Assembly (NCBI RefSeq): GCF_021596505.1 | Contig: NZ_PJIZ01000005.1 | Span: 87,852 to 151,851 of the forward strand | Length of the DNA: 64,000 nt | Source: Nostoc sp. CMAA1605 | Lineage (GTDB): Bacteria; Cyanobacteriota; Cyanobacteriia; Cyanobacteriales; Nostocaceae | Direction: 5' to 3' | In this document: positions 9,251 through 18,818 of the stretch, in pieces | Layout: each line of letters starts with the position of its first letter | Numbering within the stretch: position 1 is the stretch's first letter | Position numbers and translations under genes: made by a program | The notes under the pieces: model-generated | Database searches by the model: none | Seen by the model: only the letters and a program-made list of their open reading frames with translations | What the model was told of the DNA's origin: nothing

Positions 9251-11623
9251 TTATCGCTTGGGTGTACCTAAACCCCGACGTTCCAGAACTTGGCGCACCT
9301 GTGGACTGGGTGTGTAGTTATAGCCGTAAGCTGAGTTTTCCGAATCATCCATAATTTGCGGTGTGAGAAGTACAATCACTTCTCGACGTTCATTGGTTCT
9401 GTTTGTACTTCTAAAGAGTGAACCAATCAGAGGAATGTCCCCCAAGATAGGGATTTTAGACACACTTGTCCGGTCTTGGTCTTGAATAATACCTGACAAA
9501 ATTAGTGTTTGACCATCTCGCAGGCGAATCAAACCAGAATTCAAAGAACGTTCCGATACCAAGAAAATTGTTTGGCTATTACCAGAAACATTGAGTACAG
9601 CTGAAGATTGGGGTGCTTTGACAACTGGAGCAACTGATAAGGACAGAAAACCATTATCATCAATCCTATCAAGTTTGACAGCTAGAGTTAAACCTACATC
9701 AGTTTTTTCGGCTGTTACTGTTTGGGTGGAAGTTCCATCACCGCGAGTTGTTTCACTCTTAATGTTTCCTACCACTTCTTGAGTGAGTTTGACATTAGCA
9801 GTTTGACCTTCCTGCACAATTAAAGTCGGATCAGTCAAAATCTTGGCATTACCATTTGTCACTTGAGCCTGCAAACTAGCAAGAAGACGTTTGGGAAACT
9901 GGTATATGGTGGGTAAGCTATAGGTATAGGTACTAGGAGTAGCACCAGTAATCTGGCTAGCATATCTAGTTGGTTCACCAGTTACAGGATCAAATTCTAC
10001 TGGTACAGCAGTCACTGTACCGGCTGTGCCTTCTGTGTAGCTACTTAGTCCTGGTTGTGTAGGATTACTGCTGACACCTGCACTTGGTGTTCCTGTATTG
10101 GGATTGTTAGGATCTAAGAAAATATTGGCACTACTGAGAGGGTTACTGGTTGTTGGTGTACTAGTAACACTATTGGCAACTTCTGTACCAGTAGCCGGCC
10201 GAGAGCCGCCAAAGTTAAAGGTGGCTGCCCCACCATCCACAGAGAAGTAGTTATTCCCAATACCAAAGGAAAAACTCGCGCTGTAGTCTTGGTTGCCTGT
10301 GAGGTTAACATCGATAATTTTGACATTAACGACCGCCTGACGACGGCGAATATCAAGTTGAGTTAATTGAGTCATCGCCATCTCAACTAACTTCGGAGGG
10401 CCAATTAATGTCAAAGCATTGGTACGCTCATCCCCTAAAGCCTGTAAACCCCGCAGTAGTGGAGTCGAATCTGTATAGTTAATTCGTTGAGTTTCTACTC
10501 TAGTTTCTGTAGTAGTCTGGGTTTGGGTTACGGGTGCAACGCCAGTTCCTACAGGTACGGCACTAACATTAGTAACTTGACGTTCCCGGCTCACAGCTGT
10601 TTCTGCACCTAAGCCGACCAGAAAATTTAAAGCCACTCCCACACTGACTTGATTAAGTCGCAAGCTCCGCATAACTACGTCGCGTGTGGAGTTAGGCAGT
10701 TTTGGCCCTACAAAAATTGTCCTGTTGCTGCGGTTAGCTTCTAAACCACTCAGGCGCAAGACGTAGTTAAATACATCCTGCACAGGTTCATTTTCTATGT
10801 CTAGAGAGATGGTTTGCTGAATTGCTTGCCCATCTTTACTACCTTCACCACCGATATAAGCCAAGTTGAGATTAGCCGCGCGCGCCAGCAATGATAAAAC
10901 TTCACGCACTGGCGCATCCCGCAACACTAAACGCGGCACTCGTTCCTGTGTGCCTAAATCTATAGTGCTAGGAGAAGCATCTGTAACGGCAACAGCAATG
11001 TCTCCCACTGGCGGGGGAACGGCTCTGGGTAATAATGGTGGTGCTTGGCTAACAGGTTGACCCACACCTGCTGGTTGTGCCGGTCTACCGTCAATAGTGA
11101 TTTCCGGGTTAGGGACAAGCACATTGGGGACTGCGCCTGGTTGAGCCGCCGTAGCTCCAGGGGTTGGTGTAGATGCTGGTGGTGTTGGGGTAATTGGCAC
11201 TGATGCTGTAGTCCCAGTTGATGGGCTGTAGCTGAGGGTAATACTGTCAGATTTTCTGACTACAGGTTGACCACTAGGTGCATCATTATCACCAGTGACT
11301 ATTACCCGAATACTATTAGCATCAAGTTGGACAACTTCAACAGAGGCAATTCCAGGAGCTGGTTTTTCTTGGCGAAAATTATTGCCCTGCTTTAAACGCA
11401 ACTGGGTGTTGATGATATCGGAAACTAAGGTATTACCTCTTTTCGTCGTAAAAACTTGGGGACGAGAGCCAGCAGAGGTTTTTAAAGTCACGCTTACTCC
11501 GCCATTAACGGGAGCTAATTTGACTTCATTAACTTGTGTAATCTGTGCTGATACTGGTTGTGCCGCCAGAAATAATAAAGTAGCAGCACCCAAAATAAAA
11601 TTATTACCGTGAAACTGTTTCAC
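9251..11623 (-). CDS. pilQ: Type IV pilus secretin PilQ
   Basis: Outer-membrane ring through which type IV pili extrude, needed for twitching and DNA uptake. The 790-aa protein starts with a signal peptide ending near VSAQ (about 26), then an AMIN domain (about 30-130), a Pro/Thr-rich linker (about 135-215), a secretin/TonB short N-terminal domain (about 225-300), N-domains, and the C-terminal secretin core. The core is seen from KLDRIDDNGFLSLSVAPVV, LILSGIIQDQD, IPLIGSLFRS and REVIVLLTPQIMDD. The start is GTG at 11623, with GAGGA about 8 nt upstream. A long Asn/Thr/Ser-rich insert (about 470-570) lies inside the protein. It is the last gene of pilM-N-O-Q; no pilP is seen, as is usual in cyanobacteria. 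Confidence 0.94.
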   Translation of the reverse strand: MKQFHGNNFILGAATLLFLAAQPVSAQITQVNEVKLAPVNGGVSVTLKTSAGSRPQVFTTKRGNTLVSDIINTQLRLKQGNNFRQEKPAPGIASVEVVQLDANSIRVIVTGDNDAPSGQPVVRKSDSITLSYSPSTGTTASVPITPTPPASTPTPGATAAQPGAVPNVLVPNPEITIDGRPAQPAGVGQPVSQAPPLLPRAVPPPVGDIAVAVTDASPSTIDLGTQERVPRLVLRDAPVREVLSLLARAANLNLAYIGGEGSKDGQAIQQTISLDIENEPVQDVFNYVLRLSGLEANRSNRTIFVGPKLPNSTRDVVMRSLRLNQVSVGVALNFLVGLGAETAVSRERQVTNVSAVPVGTGVAPVTQTQTTTETRVETQRINYTDSTPLLRGLQALGDERTNALTLIGPPKLVEMAMTQLTQLDIRRRQAVVNVKIIDVNLTGNQDYSASFSFGIGNNYFSVDGGAATFNFGGSRPATGTEVANSVTSTPTTSNPLSSANIFLDPNNPNTGTPSAGVSSNPTQPGLSSYTEGTAGTVTAVPVEFDPVTGEPTRYASQITGATPSTYTYSLPTIYQFPKRLLASLQAQVTNGNAKILTDPTLIVQEGQTANVKLTQEVVGNIKSETTRGDGTSTQTVTAEKTDVGLTLAVKLDRIDDNGFLSLSVAPVVKAPQSSAVLNVSGNSQTIFLVSERSLNSGLIRLRDGQTLILSGIIQDQDRTSVSKIPILGDIPLIGSLFRSTNRTNERREVIVLLTPQIMDDSENSAYGYNYTPSPQVRQVLERRGLGTPKR

Positions 11624-11683
11624 AGTTCATTCCTCACCTAATAAAGTCATTAGTTGTTAGTCGTTAAGGTTTTTCCCCTGGAA

Positions 11684-12451
11684 TTACTTCTTAGGTGCAG
11701 CTTTAGCCGCCTCCGCAGTAAGTTCTTCTGGACTTAGGGGCATTAATGCTTGTAATTGAAAAGATGTCGTAATTGGTGCAGGCCCTATCCTCCGCACAGG
11801 TTTACCGAATTTATCTGTAGCTTGGATATTGGCTAATGCTGATTGATAGTCTTTAACTATTAGTAATGGTTGTAGACGTTCGATATTCCGAATGATTGAT
11901 TGTGTTTGTTCGTATGTGCCGATAATTTCGATGTTGACGCTACTGCGTTTGAGTTTGCCGTCAACTGCAACTCCTAATGAGCCATCCTTGACAATTTCGG
12001 GTTTTTCTGTGGCTGGGACAAACTTTTGGAGTTTGGCTTTGACGGTATTTAAGGAATTTGCAGAGCTACCAGATTCTACTAAACGATTGAGATCCAATAG
12101 TAGGGTATCCAGGGTTTTTTCGTCGGAGAATAAAGCTAAAACCTGTTGCTTTTGTTTTTTTGCTTGGTCTAACTCTTCTTTGATTTTGCCAATTTGTTTG
12201 ACAGTGGCTTGCTTTTGCTGAATTTGCCCTTGGAGGTCGTTGCTTTGTGCTTGCTTTTGCTGATAGGCTTCCCAAGCAGGCATAAGTATATTCAGCAGCA
12301 TATAGATAGCTCCAGCTAAACCTACGACTGCCACTAAAATACCGATGATTTTGGGTGTAAATGCAATACCAAAAACCACAGGATAGGATGGTGCGCCTGA
12401 TTCTAAATCTGCGGCGTTTTCGGCAAAATTTAAATCTTCACTCAGCGTCAT
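11684..12451 (-). CDS. pilO: Type IV pilus alignment protein PilO
   Basis: Inner-membrane protein that pairs with PilN and links the cytoplasmic PilM to the secretin. The 255-aa protein has one membrane segment (about 33-55, IIGILVAVVGLAGAIYMLL), a coiled coil (about 65-105, Gln/Lys-rich) and a periplasmic ferredoxin-like domain. Its ATG overlaps the pilN stop by 4 nt (translational coupling). A 60-nt gap precedes pilQ. The sequence of PilO is weakly conserved, so the call leans on position between pilN and pilQ plus this layout. Confidence 0.88.
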   Translation of the reverse strand: MTLSEDLNFAENAADLESGAPSYPVVFGIAFTPKIIGILVAVVGLAGAIYMLLNILMPAWEAYQQKQAQSNDLQGQIQQKQATVKQIGKIKEELDQAKKQKQQVLALFSDEKTLDTLLLDLNRLVESGSSANSLNTVKAKLQKFVPATEKPEIVKDGSLGVAVDGKLKRSSVNIEIIGTYEQTQSIIRNIERLQPLLIVKDYQSALANIQATDKFGKPVRRIGPAPITTSFQLQALMPLSPEELTAEAAKAAPKK

Positions 12452-13212
12452 CGTGTAATGACTCCTGTTTTTTGCATACTACGAATGCGGGAGACGAGTC
12501 CCACCGTGCCTTTCTGCTCTAGTTCCCGAATCAATTCTGAAGCAGGAACATCACTAAGACGAGATTGAATTGTATATCTAACTACTTGGGGTGGTTTGAT
12601 GACTACACCACTTCTAGTAGTGGTGGCTGTAACTGGTGCATCTACTAAAGTGGCGGTGGTAATTCTGCTTTCGGAAGATTTTAAGAACCGCGACTGTTGC
12701 AGACTTAATAAAAAGTCGTTGACATTATCGAAAGAACGAGCTATTCCGGTAATTTCTATGCCTCCGGCGGGGTTAGGTGGTGGTTGTCCTTCTACTGGGG
12801 CTAGAGGTGGAATTTGCTTGATATTTTCAATTTGTACTGTTGGAGGAATGCGATCGCGCACATCTTCTAACATGGCTGACCAAGGACGAATTTGGTCAAA
12901 TACTGTCACTAAGCTTTGGGTTTCTGCTTTGACGGCAGCTGCTTGTGTTTTAATTTGGTTAATATTGGTGATTTCTGCGTCTAATTTTTTGCTTTGTTCT
13001 TCCAGTTGAGCAATTGACTGCTCTATTTCACTGGTTTTACCTTGCACGAGCCATAACCCAATTCCCACCAATACTGGTAAACCTACGCCCACCGTTACCC
13101 CTAGATATACCGGGGTGAGATTCCCTGATGGTAATTTTACTCCCGGACTTTTATCAGCTTTGGGTTGGTAGGCTGGTCGGTCTTTGAGAAAGTTAATATC
13201 TAAACTGTACAT
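12448..13212 (-). CDS. pilN: Type IV pilus assembly protein PilN
   Basis: Inner-membrane partner of PilO and anchor for PilM. The 254 aa begin with the short cytoplasmic tail MYSLDINFLKDRPAY, which matches the conserved PilN INLL/F-type motif that binds PilM. A membrane segment (about 36-57), a coiled coil (about 60-105) and a periplasmic domain with a GIARSFDNVNDFLLSLQ helix follow. The pilM stop lies 4 nt upstream, and pilO overlaps by 4 nt at the end. Confidence 0.9.
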   Translation of the reverse strand: MYSLDINFLKDRPAYQPKADKSPGVKLPSGNLTPVYLGVTVGVGLPVLVGIGLWLVQGKTSEIEQSIAQLEEQSKKLDAEITNINQIKTQAAAVKAETQSLVTVFDQIRPWSAMLEDVRDRIPPTVQIENIKQIPPLAPVEGQPPPNPAGGIEITGIARSFDNVNDFLLSLQQSRFLKSSESRITTATLVDAPVTATTTRSGVVIKPPQVVRYTIQSRLSDVPASELIRELEQKGTVGLVSRIRSMQKTGVITR

Positions 13213-13216
13213 TCAA

Positions 13217-14326
13217 TTACACCTCCCGCATTCCTAAACCCAGGACAATTCCTAAACCCGAACGCTGTTGAGCAGGATATTTTTGTTCATCGACTTGTAA
13301 GGACAAAGAGCCAATTGGATCTACTTGGGTAGTAGGTATGCTGAGTCTTTGGGTAAAGAATTCATCTATGTGTTGGAGTCCGCCCCCAGGCCCTGCTAAG
13401 AAGATTTGTGCTACCTCTATGTTTTCACTTTGATTGAGGTAGAAATCTATGGAACGGCGTAGCTCATCTGTAAGTTCTCCTAAGATTCGCAATACGCCAG
13501 CCATTCCCGGATTAGTTTCTGTAACTCCGGTTTTATCAGCATCTACGGGTGTGACAGGAATCGCCATTTCATACAAAAGTTCCATATCCCGTGATGTTGG
13601 TAGACTCATGGCTCTAGCTAAAGCCATTTGCATTTGGTAGGTACCTATGGGTACAGTCCGAGAAAATTGGGGGATACCGTTGACGATAATGGCTATTTCC
13701 GTGCTGTCAAATTCGATATCAACTAAGACAGCTGCTTCTTGGGGGCTGAGTTCTCGTAAATGGCGATCGCGGATTGTCCGAATGAGTGCAAAACTGTTAA
13801 TCTCTAAAACATTAATTTGCAATCCTGCTTGCTCAAAGGTACTAATATATGTATCTGTCACCTCCTTGCGGGTAGCAACTAGCAGCACTTGTACTTTTTC
13901 GATGCCATCTTCATCTACAAAGTACCCAAGTTTTTGATAATCTACATCAGCTTCCTCACGAGGATAGGGTAAATACAAGGCTGCTTCATGGTTTAACACC
14001 ATATCTCGGAGTTCTTTATCGTCTAACTCTGCCGGTACAGGAATAATCCGTACAACCGAATCTCGTCCTGGTACGCCGGTGGATACACGAGAAGTCTTGA
14101 TTTTACTTTCAGCTAAAGCTTGCTGAATAAGTTGCGCCATAGCTGGGGGATCAGTAATTTGACCATCAGTGACAATCCCTTCTGGAACTGGTACTGATGT
14201 TAAAGATTCGAGTTTCAAGCCTTGACGCTGCTTGCGTAGTTGCACTACATTGACTCGTTCTGGTGCGATTTCCACACCTACCCCTCTATGAGATTTGCCA
14301 AACAGACTACTGAAACTTTTTACCAC
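13217..14326 (-). CDS. pilM: Type IV pilus assembly ATPase-like protein PilM
   Basis: Cytoplasmic actin/FtsA-fold protein that binds the PilN tail and starts the alignment complex. The ORF track opens at a TTG (14341). The GTG at 14326, giving VVKSFSSLFGKSHRGVGVEI, fits the family N terminus better, so the protein is about 369-374 aa. Fold marks are GVGVEIAPERVNVVQL (phosphate 1-like), AVLVDIEFDSTEIAIIVNG (phosphate 2-like) and IFLAGPGGGLQHIDEFF (adenosine site). It is the first gene of the pil operon. The upstream gap (14,342-14,522) is shared with the divergent binding-protein gene and must hold the operon promoter. Confidence 0.92.
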   Translation of the reverse strand: MVKSFSSLFGKSHRGVGVEIAPERVNVVQLRKQRQGLKLESLTSVPVPEGIVTDGQITDPPAMAQLIQQALAESKIKTSRVSTGVPGRDSVVRIIPVPAELDDKELRDMVLNHEAALYLPYPREEADVDYQKLGYFVDEDGIEKVQVLLVATRKEVTDTYISTFEQAGLQINVLEINSFALIRTIRDRHLRELSPQEAAVLVDIEFDSTEIAIIVNGIPQFSRTVPIGTYQMQMALARAMSLPTSRDMELLYEMAIPVTPVDADKTGVTETNPGMAGVLRILGELTDELRRSIDFYLNQSENIEVAQIFLAGPGGGLQHIDEFFTQRLSIPTTQVDPIGSLSLQVDEQKYPAQQRSGLGIVLGLGMREV

Positions 14327-14522
14327 AGTAATGCCCGCCAAACTGCAAAATTAAAAATTTAAATGTTACTTAAGTAGTCATTTCGTCATCAGTCATTAGT
14401 CACTAGTAAATTAGGCTATTGACTGTTGAATTTGGACTTTTGACACCTAATCTTTTTAGCCTATAATCTCGACAATTCTGCATAAGCTTTTTAACTTCAT
14501 CAAGCGTGAAAATACTGGTAAA

Positions 14523-15821
14523 ATGATGCAATTACGAAAATTCCCAAAGCTAGTCGCTTTCATCATGTTAGGTTTACTGACTAGTTGGATTGTCAGTTGC
14601 AGCGATGGCAAAGTTAATACCAATAATCAACCAGCTGCTTCTGGAACAGCCAAGATTGAGTTTTGGACAATGCAACTCCAACCGAAATTTACAGACTACT
14701 TCCAAAGCTTAATTGCCAACTTTGAGTCACAAAATCCTGGTATAAAGGTAAACTGGGTTGATGTGCCTTGGACAGCGATGGAGAACAAAATTTTAACAGC
14801 TGTCTCCGCAAAAACGCCACCTGATGTTGTTAACCTCAATCCAGATTTTGCCTCTCAATTAGCGGGTCGAAATGCTTGGTTAGATTTAGACACAAAAGTT
14901 CCAACAGCAGACCGTTCCGCCTATCTACCGAATATTTGGAAAGCTGGTACACTCAACGGCAAAAGCTTCGGTCTTCCTTGGTATCTCACCACAAAGCTGA
15001 CTATTTATAACACTGATCTCTTAAAGCAGGCAGGTATTAATCAACCTCCCAACACTTACGCACAACTAGCACAACAAGCACAACAAATTAAAGACAAAAC
15101 AGGTAAATACGCCTTTTTTGCGACTTTTGTTCCCCAGGATTCCGCAGAGGTGCTGCAATCATTGGTGCAGATGGGAGTGACTTTAGTGGATGCAGAAGGT
15201 AAAGCCGCTTTTAATACGCCTCAAGGTAAAGCAGCGTTTCAGTATTGGGTAGACCTGTATAGAAAAGGGTTATTACCGAAAGAAGCACTAACTCAAGGAC
15301 ATCGCCACGCGATTGATTTATACCAATCTGGTGAAACAGCATTCTTAGCTTCGGGGCCGGAGTCTCTCCAAAATATCGCTACCAATGCGCCAAAAATTGC
15401 TCAAGCTTCTGCGATCGCACCCCAATTGACCGGTGATACAGGTAAGAAAAATGTAGCAGTGATGAATATCGTCATTCCCCGTGAAACAAAACAACCTGAT
15501 GCGGCGGTAAAATTTGCTTTATTTGTCACCAATAATGAGAATCAGCTAGCCTTTGCCAAAGCCGCAAATGTTCTTCCATCCACAACTCAAGCTTTAGCTG
15601 ATAGTTACTTTAAAGATGTTCCTGCTAATGCTTCTACAGTCGAAAAAGCTAGAGTTGTCAGCGCGCAACAACTACAACAAGCAGAAGTTTTAACTCCTCC
15701 ATTAAAAGATATTAAAAAGCTGCAAAAGGCAATTTATGAAAACCTACAAGCAGCAATGTTAGGAGAAAAAAATGTAGATCAAGCAGTTGCAGATGCAGCT
15801 AAGGAATGGGATAATCGGTAG
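14523..15821 (+). CDS. Extracellular solute-binding lipoprotein, family 1 (sugar type)
   Basis: Periplasmic receptor of an ABC importer, probably for a sugar or oligosaccharide. The 432-aa protein has a lipoprotein signal (hydrophobic 9-25, then WIVSC with Cys26). The mature part has the family-1 pattern: KIEFWTMQL, FESQNPGIKVNWVDVPW, PPDVVNLNPDF, GLPWYLTTKLTIYNTDLLKQAG and a late GETAFLASGPESLQ. The substrate cannot be read. No permease or ATPase gene lies next to it, so it is an orphan that must work with components encoded elsewhere. The start has tandem ATGs (ATGATG); either could be used. Confidence 0.88.
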   Translation: MMQLRKFPKLVAFIMLGLLTSWIVSCSDGKVNTNNQPAASGTAKIEFWTMQLQPKFTDYFQSLIANFESQNPGIKVNWVDVPWTAMENKILTAVSAKTPPDVVNLNPDFASQLAGRNAWLDLDTKVPTADRSAYLPNIWKAGTLNGKSFGLPWYLTTKLTIYNTDLLKQAGINQPPNTYAQLAQQAQQIKDKTGKYAFFATFVPQDSAEVLQSLVQMGVTLVDAEGKAAFNTPQGKAAFQYWVDLYRKGLLPKEALTQGHRHAIDLYQSGETAFLASGPESLQNIATNAPKIAQASAIAPQLTGDTGKKNVAVMNIVIPRETKQPDAAVKFALFVTNNENQLAFAKAANVLPSTTQALADSYFKDVPANASTVEKARVVSAQQLQQAEVLTPPLKDIKKLQKAIYENLQAAMLGEKNVDQAVADAAKEWDNR

Positions 15822-16263
15822 CAGTAATACCAATTCGCAATTCGCAATTCGCAATTCGCAATGGACTAACGCCCCGCTACGCTGACGCAATTAAGAAAGT
15901 CGGTTTCAAGCCAATACACTTCAATTAAACCTAACATTTGGTGTTTGTGAAGTAAGAAAAAGTTCGTAGTAAGGACTTCAGTCCTCATCTAAGGACTAAA
16001 GTCCTCTCTACGAGACGCTGCGCGTAGCTTGCTTCCCCGGAGGGGTACACTACAAACTGTTTTCTTAACTGAACTGTATTGTGTTTCAAGCTTTGCATCT
16101 GTTGCTTAATTTTGGAGAATTGGTATAAAACCGTGAAAACCAAGATACTGGACTTCTTCGAGAAGTCTGGTATCTAGACACTGCAAGTTCTCACAAATCA
16201 GATATAACTGCTATGTAAATAAAGTAAACTTCACCTTTTACCTTTTACAGTTTGCCTTTTACC
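15822..16263. repeat. Repeat-filled intergenic region with strong hairpins
   Basis: About 440 bp without a gene. It contains four tandem CGCAATTC units (about 15,835-15,861), a palindromic pair AGGACTTCAGTCCT / AGGACTAAAGTCCT (about 15,979-16,004), a dispersed unit GACGCTGCGCGTAGCTTGC (about 16,012-16,030) that recurs at 37,882, and a long hairpin at 16,143-16,175 whose arms AGATACTGGACTTCT and AGAAGTCTGGTATCT pair with G-U wobble. The last one lies near the end of the kinase gene and could act as its terminator, though without a clear T run. Confidence 0.7.
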
Positions 16264-17340
16264 TTATTGTCTAGATTGTCGAATAGGAATTTGAATGATA
16301 AATTTTGCCCCTATTCCTGGTGTAGAGCAACATTCCAATTTACCCCCATGTAATTCAATAATAATTCTGTAGCTAATTGATAAACCTAAGCCTGTACCTT
16401 TACCGACATCTTTAGTGGTGAAGAATGGGTCAAATAATTTAGCTTTCACTTGCTCATCAATTCCTCCTCCATTATCAGCAATAATAATTTCCGCCCAATT
16501 ATCATCAATGACTTGTGTAAAAACCTCAATTTGAGGAGTTTGTATACACTGCCCATCACTTTTTATATTTTTAATTACTTTCTCTTCTAACGCATCAATA
16601 GCATTAGCAATAATATTCATAAATACTTGATTAAGCTGTCCAGGATAACATTCGATTAACGGTAATTTTCCATAATGACGGATCACTTTAACGCCATGTA
16701 AATTATGAGGTGATGGCTTAATACGGTTGTTTAAAATTACTAAAGTGCTATCAATACCTTCGTGAATATCAACAGTTTTAAAATCAGCTTGATCTAGACG
16801 GGAAAATGTTCTGAGAGATTTCACTATCTCACAGATACGCTCTGCACCTACCATCATTGATTGGAATAATTTAGCTGAATCTGTTTTGATAAATTCTAAT
16901 TCAATTGCTTGAATTTTGTTTTTAATTATGGCTACAGGTTCAGTATAGAATTGCTGATAAAGTTCGACTAAATCTAGTAAATCTTGAATATAATTATTAG
17001 CATAATTCAAGTTTCCATAAATAAAACTGACAGGATTATTAATTTCATGGGCAATACCTGCAACTAAAACTCCGAGAGCTGACATTTTTTCAGATTCTAC
17101 TAGTTTCAGTTGTAGAGTTTTGAGATTGACTAAAGTAGTTTCTAGTTCTTGAGTGCGGCTTTCTAGAGCTATTTGTGAAGTTTCTAACTCCCGAATCACA
17201 TTTTTAAGCACTGCTTCTCTGACTTCACTAGCATTTTCTAGCTGTTCACGATCAGCTTCTGAACGTTGTAGTTTTTTTTGCAAAATCCGAACTGTTTTTT
17301 CGAGTTCTTTAATTTTGCTTTCGTTGTCTATAGATTCCAT
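16264..17340 (-). CDS. Sensor histidine kinase without its own sensor domain
   Basis: Cytoplasmic two-component kinase. The 358-aa protein begins with a long coiled coil (about 1-85), then the HisKA H-box MSALGVLVAGIAHEINNP with phospho-accepting His98. The HATPase_c domain has the N-box NIIANAIDAL, G1 DNGGGID, F-box FFTTKDVGKG and G2 GTGLGLSIS. There is no membrane segment, PAS or GAF domain. It starts 6 nt after the FIST gene, so the two are almost certainly co-transcribed and the FIST protein is the likely input partner. No response regulator gene is nearby. The coiled coil may be the contact surface. Confidence 0.92.
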   Translation of the reverse strand: MESIDNESKIKELEKTVRILQKKLQRSEADREQLENASEVREAVLKNVIRELETSQIALESRTQELETTLVNLKTLQLKLVESEKMSALGVLVAGIAHEINNPVSFIYGNLNYANNYIQDLLDLVELYQQFYTEPVAIIKNKIQAIELEFIKTDSAKLFQSMMVGAERICEIVKSLRTFSRLDQADFKTVDIHEGIDSTLVILNNRIKPSPHNLHGVKVIRHYGKLPLIECYPGQLNQVFMNIIANAIDALEEKVIKNIKSDGQCIQTPQIEVFTQVIDDNWAEIIIADNGGGIDEQVKAKLFDPFFTTKDVGKGTGLGLSISYRIIIELHGGKLECCSTPGIGAKFIIQIPIRQSRQ

Positions 17341-17346
17341 AAACCT

Positions 17347-18522
17347 TCATTTTGTACCTAGCAGTAGGGTGACAAAGGTTTCTTGATGATAGTAAGTTGA
17401 ACCCTGTGATTCTAAGGGAGCAAATTCACCATAGGTGTAGAACCCACAAATAGGTATGTCTTTTGCAAGTTCGCTTTTGATCATTTGATATTCTTCTTTA
17501 GCTTTTGTCCCTAAAAGCCAACGACGACAACAGCAGGAAAAGAGTAAAATGGCATCGGGTTCTGTACCAGGATAACGTGCAAGCGCAGTCTGAAGTGAAC
17601 TTTTCACAGAACAAAGAATTTCTTCCCGATTAAAATCTGTCATTTGCACAATGGCTTGTTCTGGAACATCCCCTAAGAAGTTGATGCTACCAGTTTGCGG
17701 ATCAAAAGTATTGGGAACGCGCATATAATAGCGATCGCTATCTCCCTCATACACTGCTAAGGGATTTTCTGCGGTTGGTGTGCGATCGCCTAAATATCGC
17801 TGATAAAATTCCAATGCTGATACTCCATCAATTTCGTACAAAACTGTTCCTTGAGATTTGGTTATAACACTCCTGCGTCCCATCGGTTCCCAACCACAAG
17901 CAGTTCCGTAGGAAAATAGAATATCTCCAGCAAAAATTAGAATAGGTAAGGAGTCAGTCAATACTTCGGTTTGAAAAAATTGATAGGTAGTCTGAAATCT
18001 AAATTGATCGCCAGCCGCACCACCTACAATGGGTATATCAGAACCCAAAGCCGACTTTAAACCCTCTAAAATTAATCCCCCGTTAGTAGTAGAACCATCT
18101 GCTAGATAGCTAGCCGGTAGCGGTATACATAACTGAGCAGGTTTATCGGATTTTTCTTTGGCTTTTTGAACTGCTTCCTGAGCAGCATTTAAAGGATTGG
18201 CTTTCACTCCATATCCCAAACCCGCATGAATTTCTACAGTATCAGAACAAAACAGCATCAGTGTTAAAGAATCTTGTTGAAACCCTAAAATTGACGACAT
18301 TTCGCCATCCGTAGTACAACCAATCAAGTCTATTTCAGGAAATACTGCGGAGATTTTTTGCAAGATTAAAGCATGATCAAAATCAATAGCTGCAAATAAC
18401 ATAGCAGCCTGCGGTGGAATATCTGTTAAATCACTTAAATCATGGACGCATTTTGCTAAAACTTCTTCAATAGCGGCTTGACTATCAGGATCATCACTAT
18501 GTCCAACAACAACTTTCAGCAT
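17347..18522 (-). CDS. FIST domain protein (FIST_N plus FIST_C)
   Basis: A soluble 391-aa protein with the FIST N-terminal domain (about 30-220; IDLIGCTTDGEMSS, PIVGGAAGDQF) and the FIST C-terminal domain (about 225-375; VLYEIDGVSALEFYQRYLG, DAILLFSCCCRRWLLG, ICGFYTYGEFAP). FIST domains were proposed from genomic context to be sensors of small ligands such as amino acids, and are typically fused to or encoded beside signalling proteins. Here the gene directly precedes a histidine kinase that lacks a sensor domain. The CCC cluster near residue 330 is a notable conserved-looking feature and could be redox- or metal-responsive, which is inference. Confidence 0.9.
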   Translation of the reverse strand: MLKVVVGHSDDPDSQAAIEEVLAKCVHDLSDLTDIPPQAAMLFAAIDFDHALILQKISAVFPEIDLIGCTTDGEMSSILGFQQDSLTLMLFCSDTVEIHAGLGYGVKANPLNAAQEAVQKAKEKSDKPAQLCIPLPASYLADGSTTNGGLILEGLKSALGSDIPIVGGAAGDQFRFQTTYQFFQTEVLTDSLPILIFAGDILFSYGTACGWEPMGRRSVITKSQGTVLYEIDGVSALEFYQRYLGDRTPTAENPLAVYEGDSDRYYMRVPNTFDPQTGSINFLGDVPEQAIVQMTDFNREEILCSVKSSLQTALARYPGTEPDAILLFSCCCRRWLLGTKAKEEYQMIKSELAKDIPICGFYTYGEFAPLESQGSTYYHQETFVTLLLGTK

Positions 18523-18638
18523 ATTTACCTCTTAAGTAATTTCAATAATTAAAGCTAATTTAAAATTTTGCAGCATAATTATGCTAGTTTTTCTAATTCA
18601 AACTCCCATTAGTAAAAACTCATTATAATGTATATAAA

Positions 18639-18675
18639 AACAACCGTATATTATCTATTAAATACGGTTTTCTCT
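18639..18675 (-). terminator. Probable terminator after folC
   Basis: AACCGTAT and ATACGGTT pair across a 12-nt loop. Read on the minus strand the stem is followed by GTTTTTATA. It lies about 150 nt downstream of the folC stop. The rest of the 296-bp gap is AT-rich with no further signal that I can see. Confidence 0.5.
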
Positions 18676-18818
18676 TTGGGTTGAGATATGAAGATAGAGA
18701 ATATAAGATGCCTCTAAACTAGAATTAACTAAATTTAGTTTTCCCAGTAAAGATAGTAGATGAACATAAATCAATACAAATTTTTATTAAAGTTGTTCTT
18801 CCATTTCTTTGACAAAAA

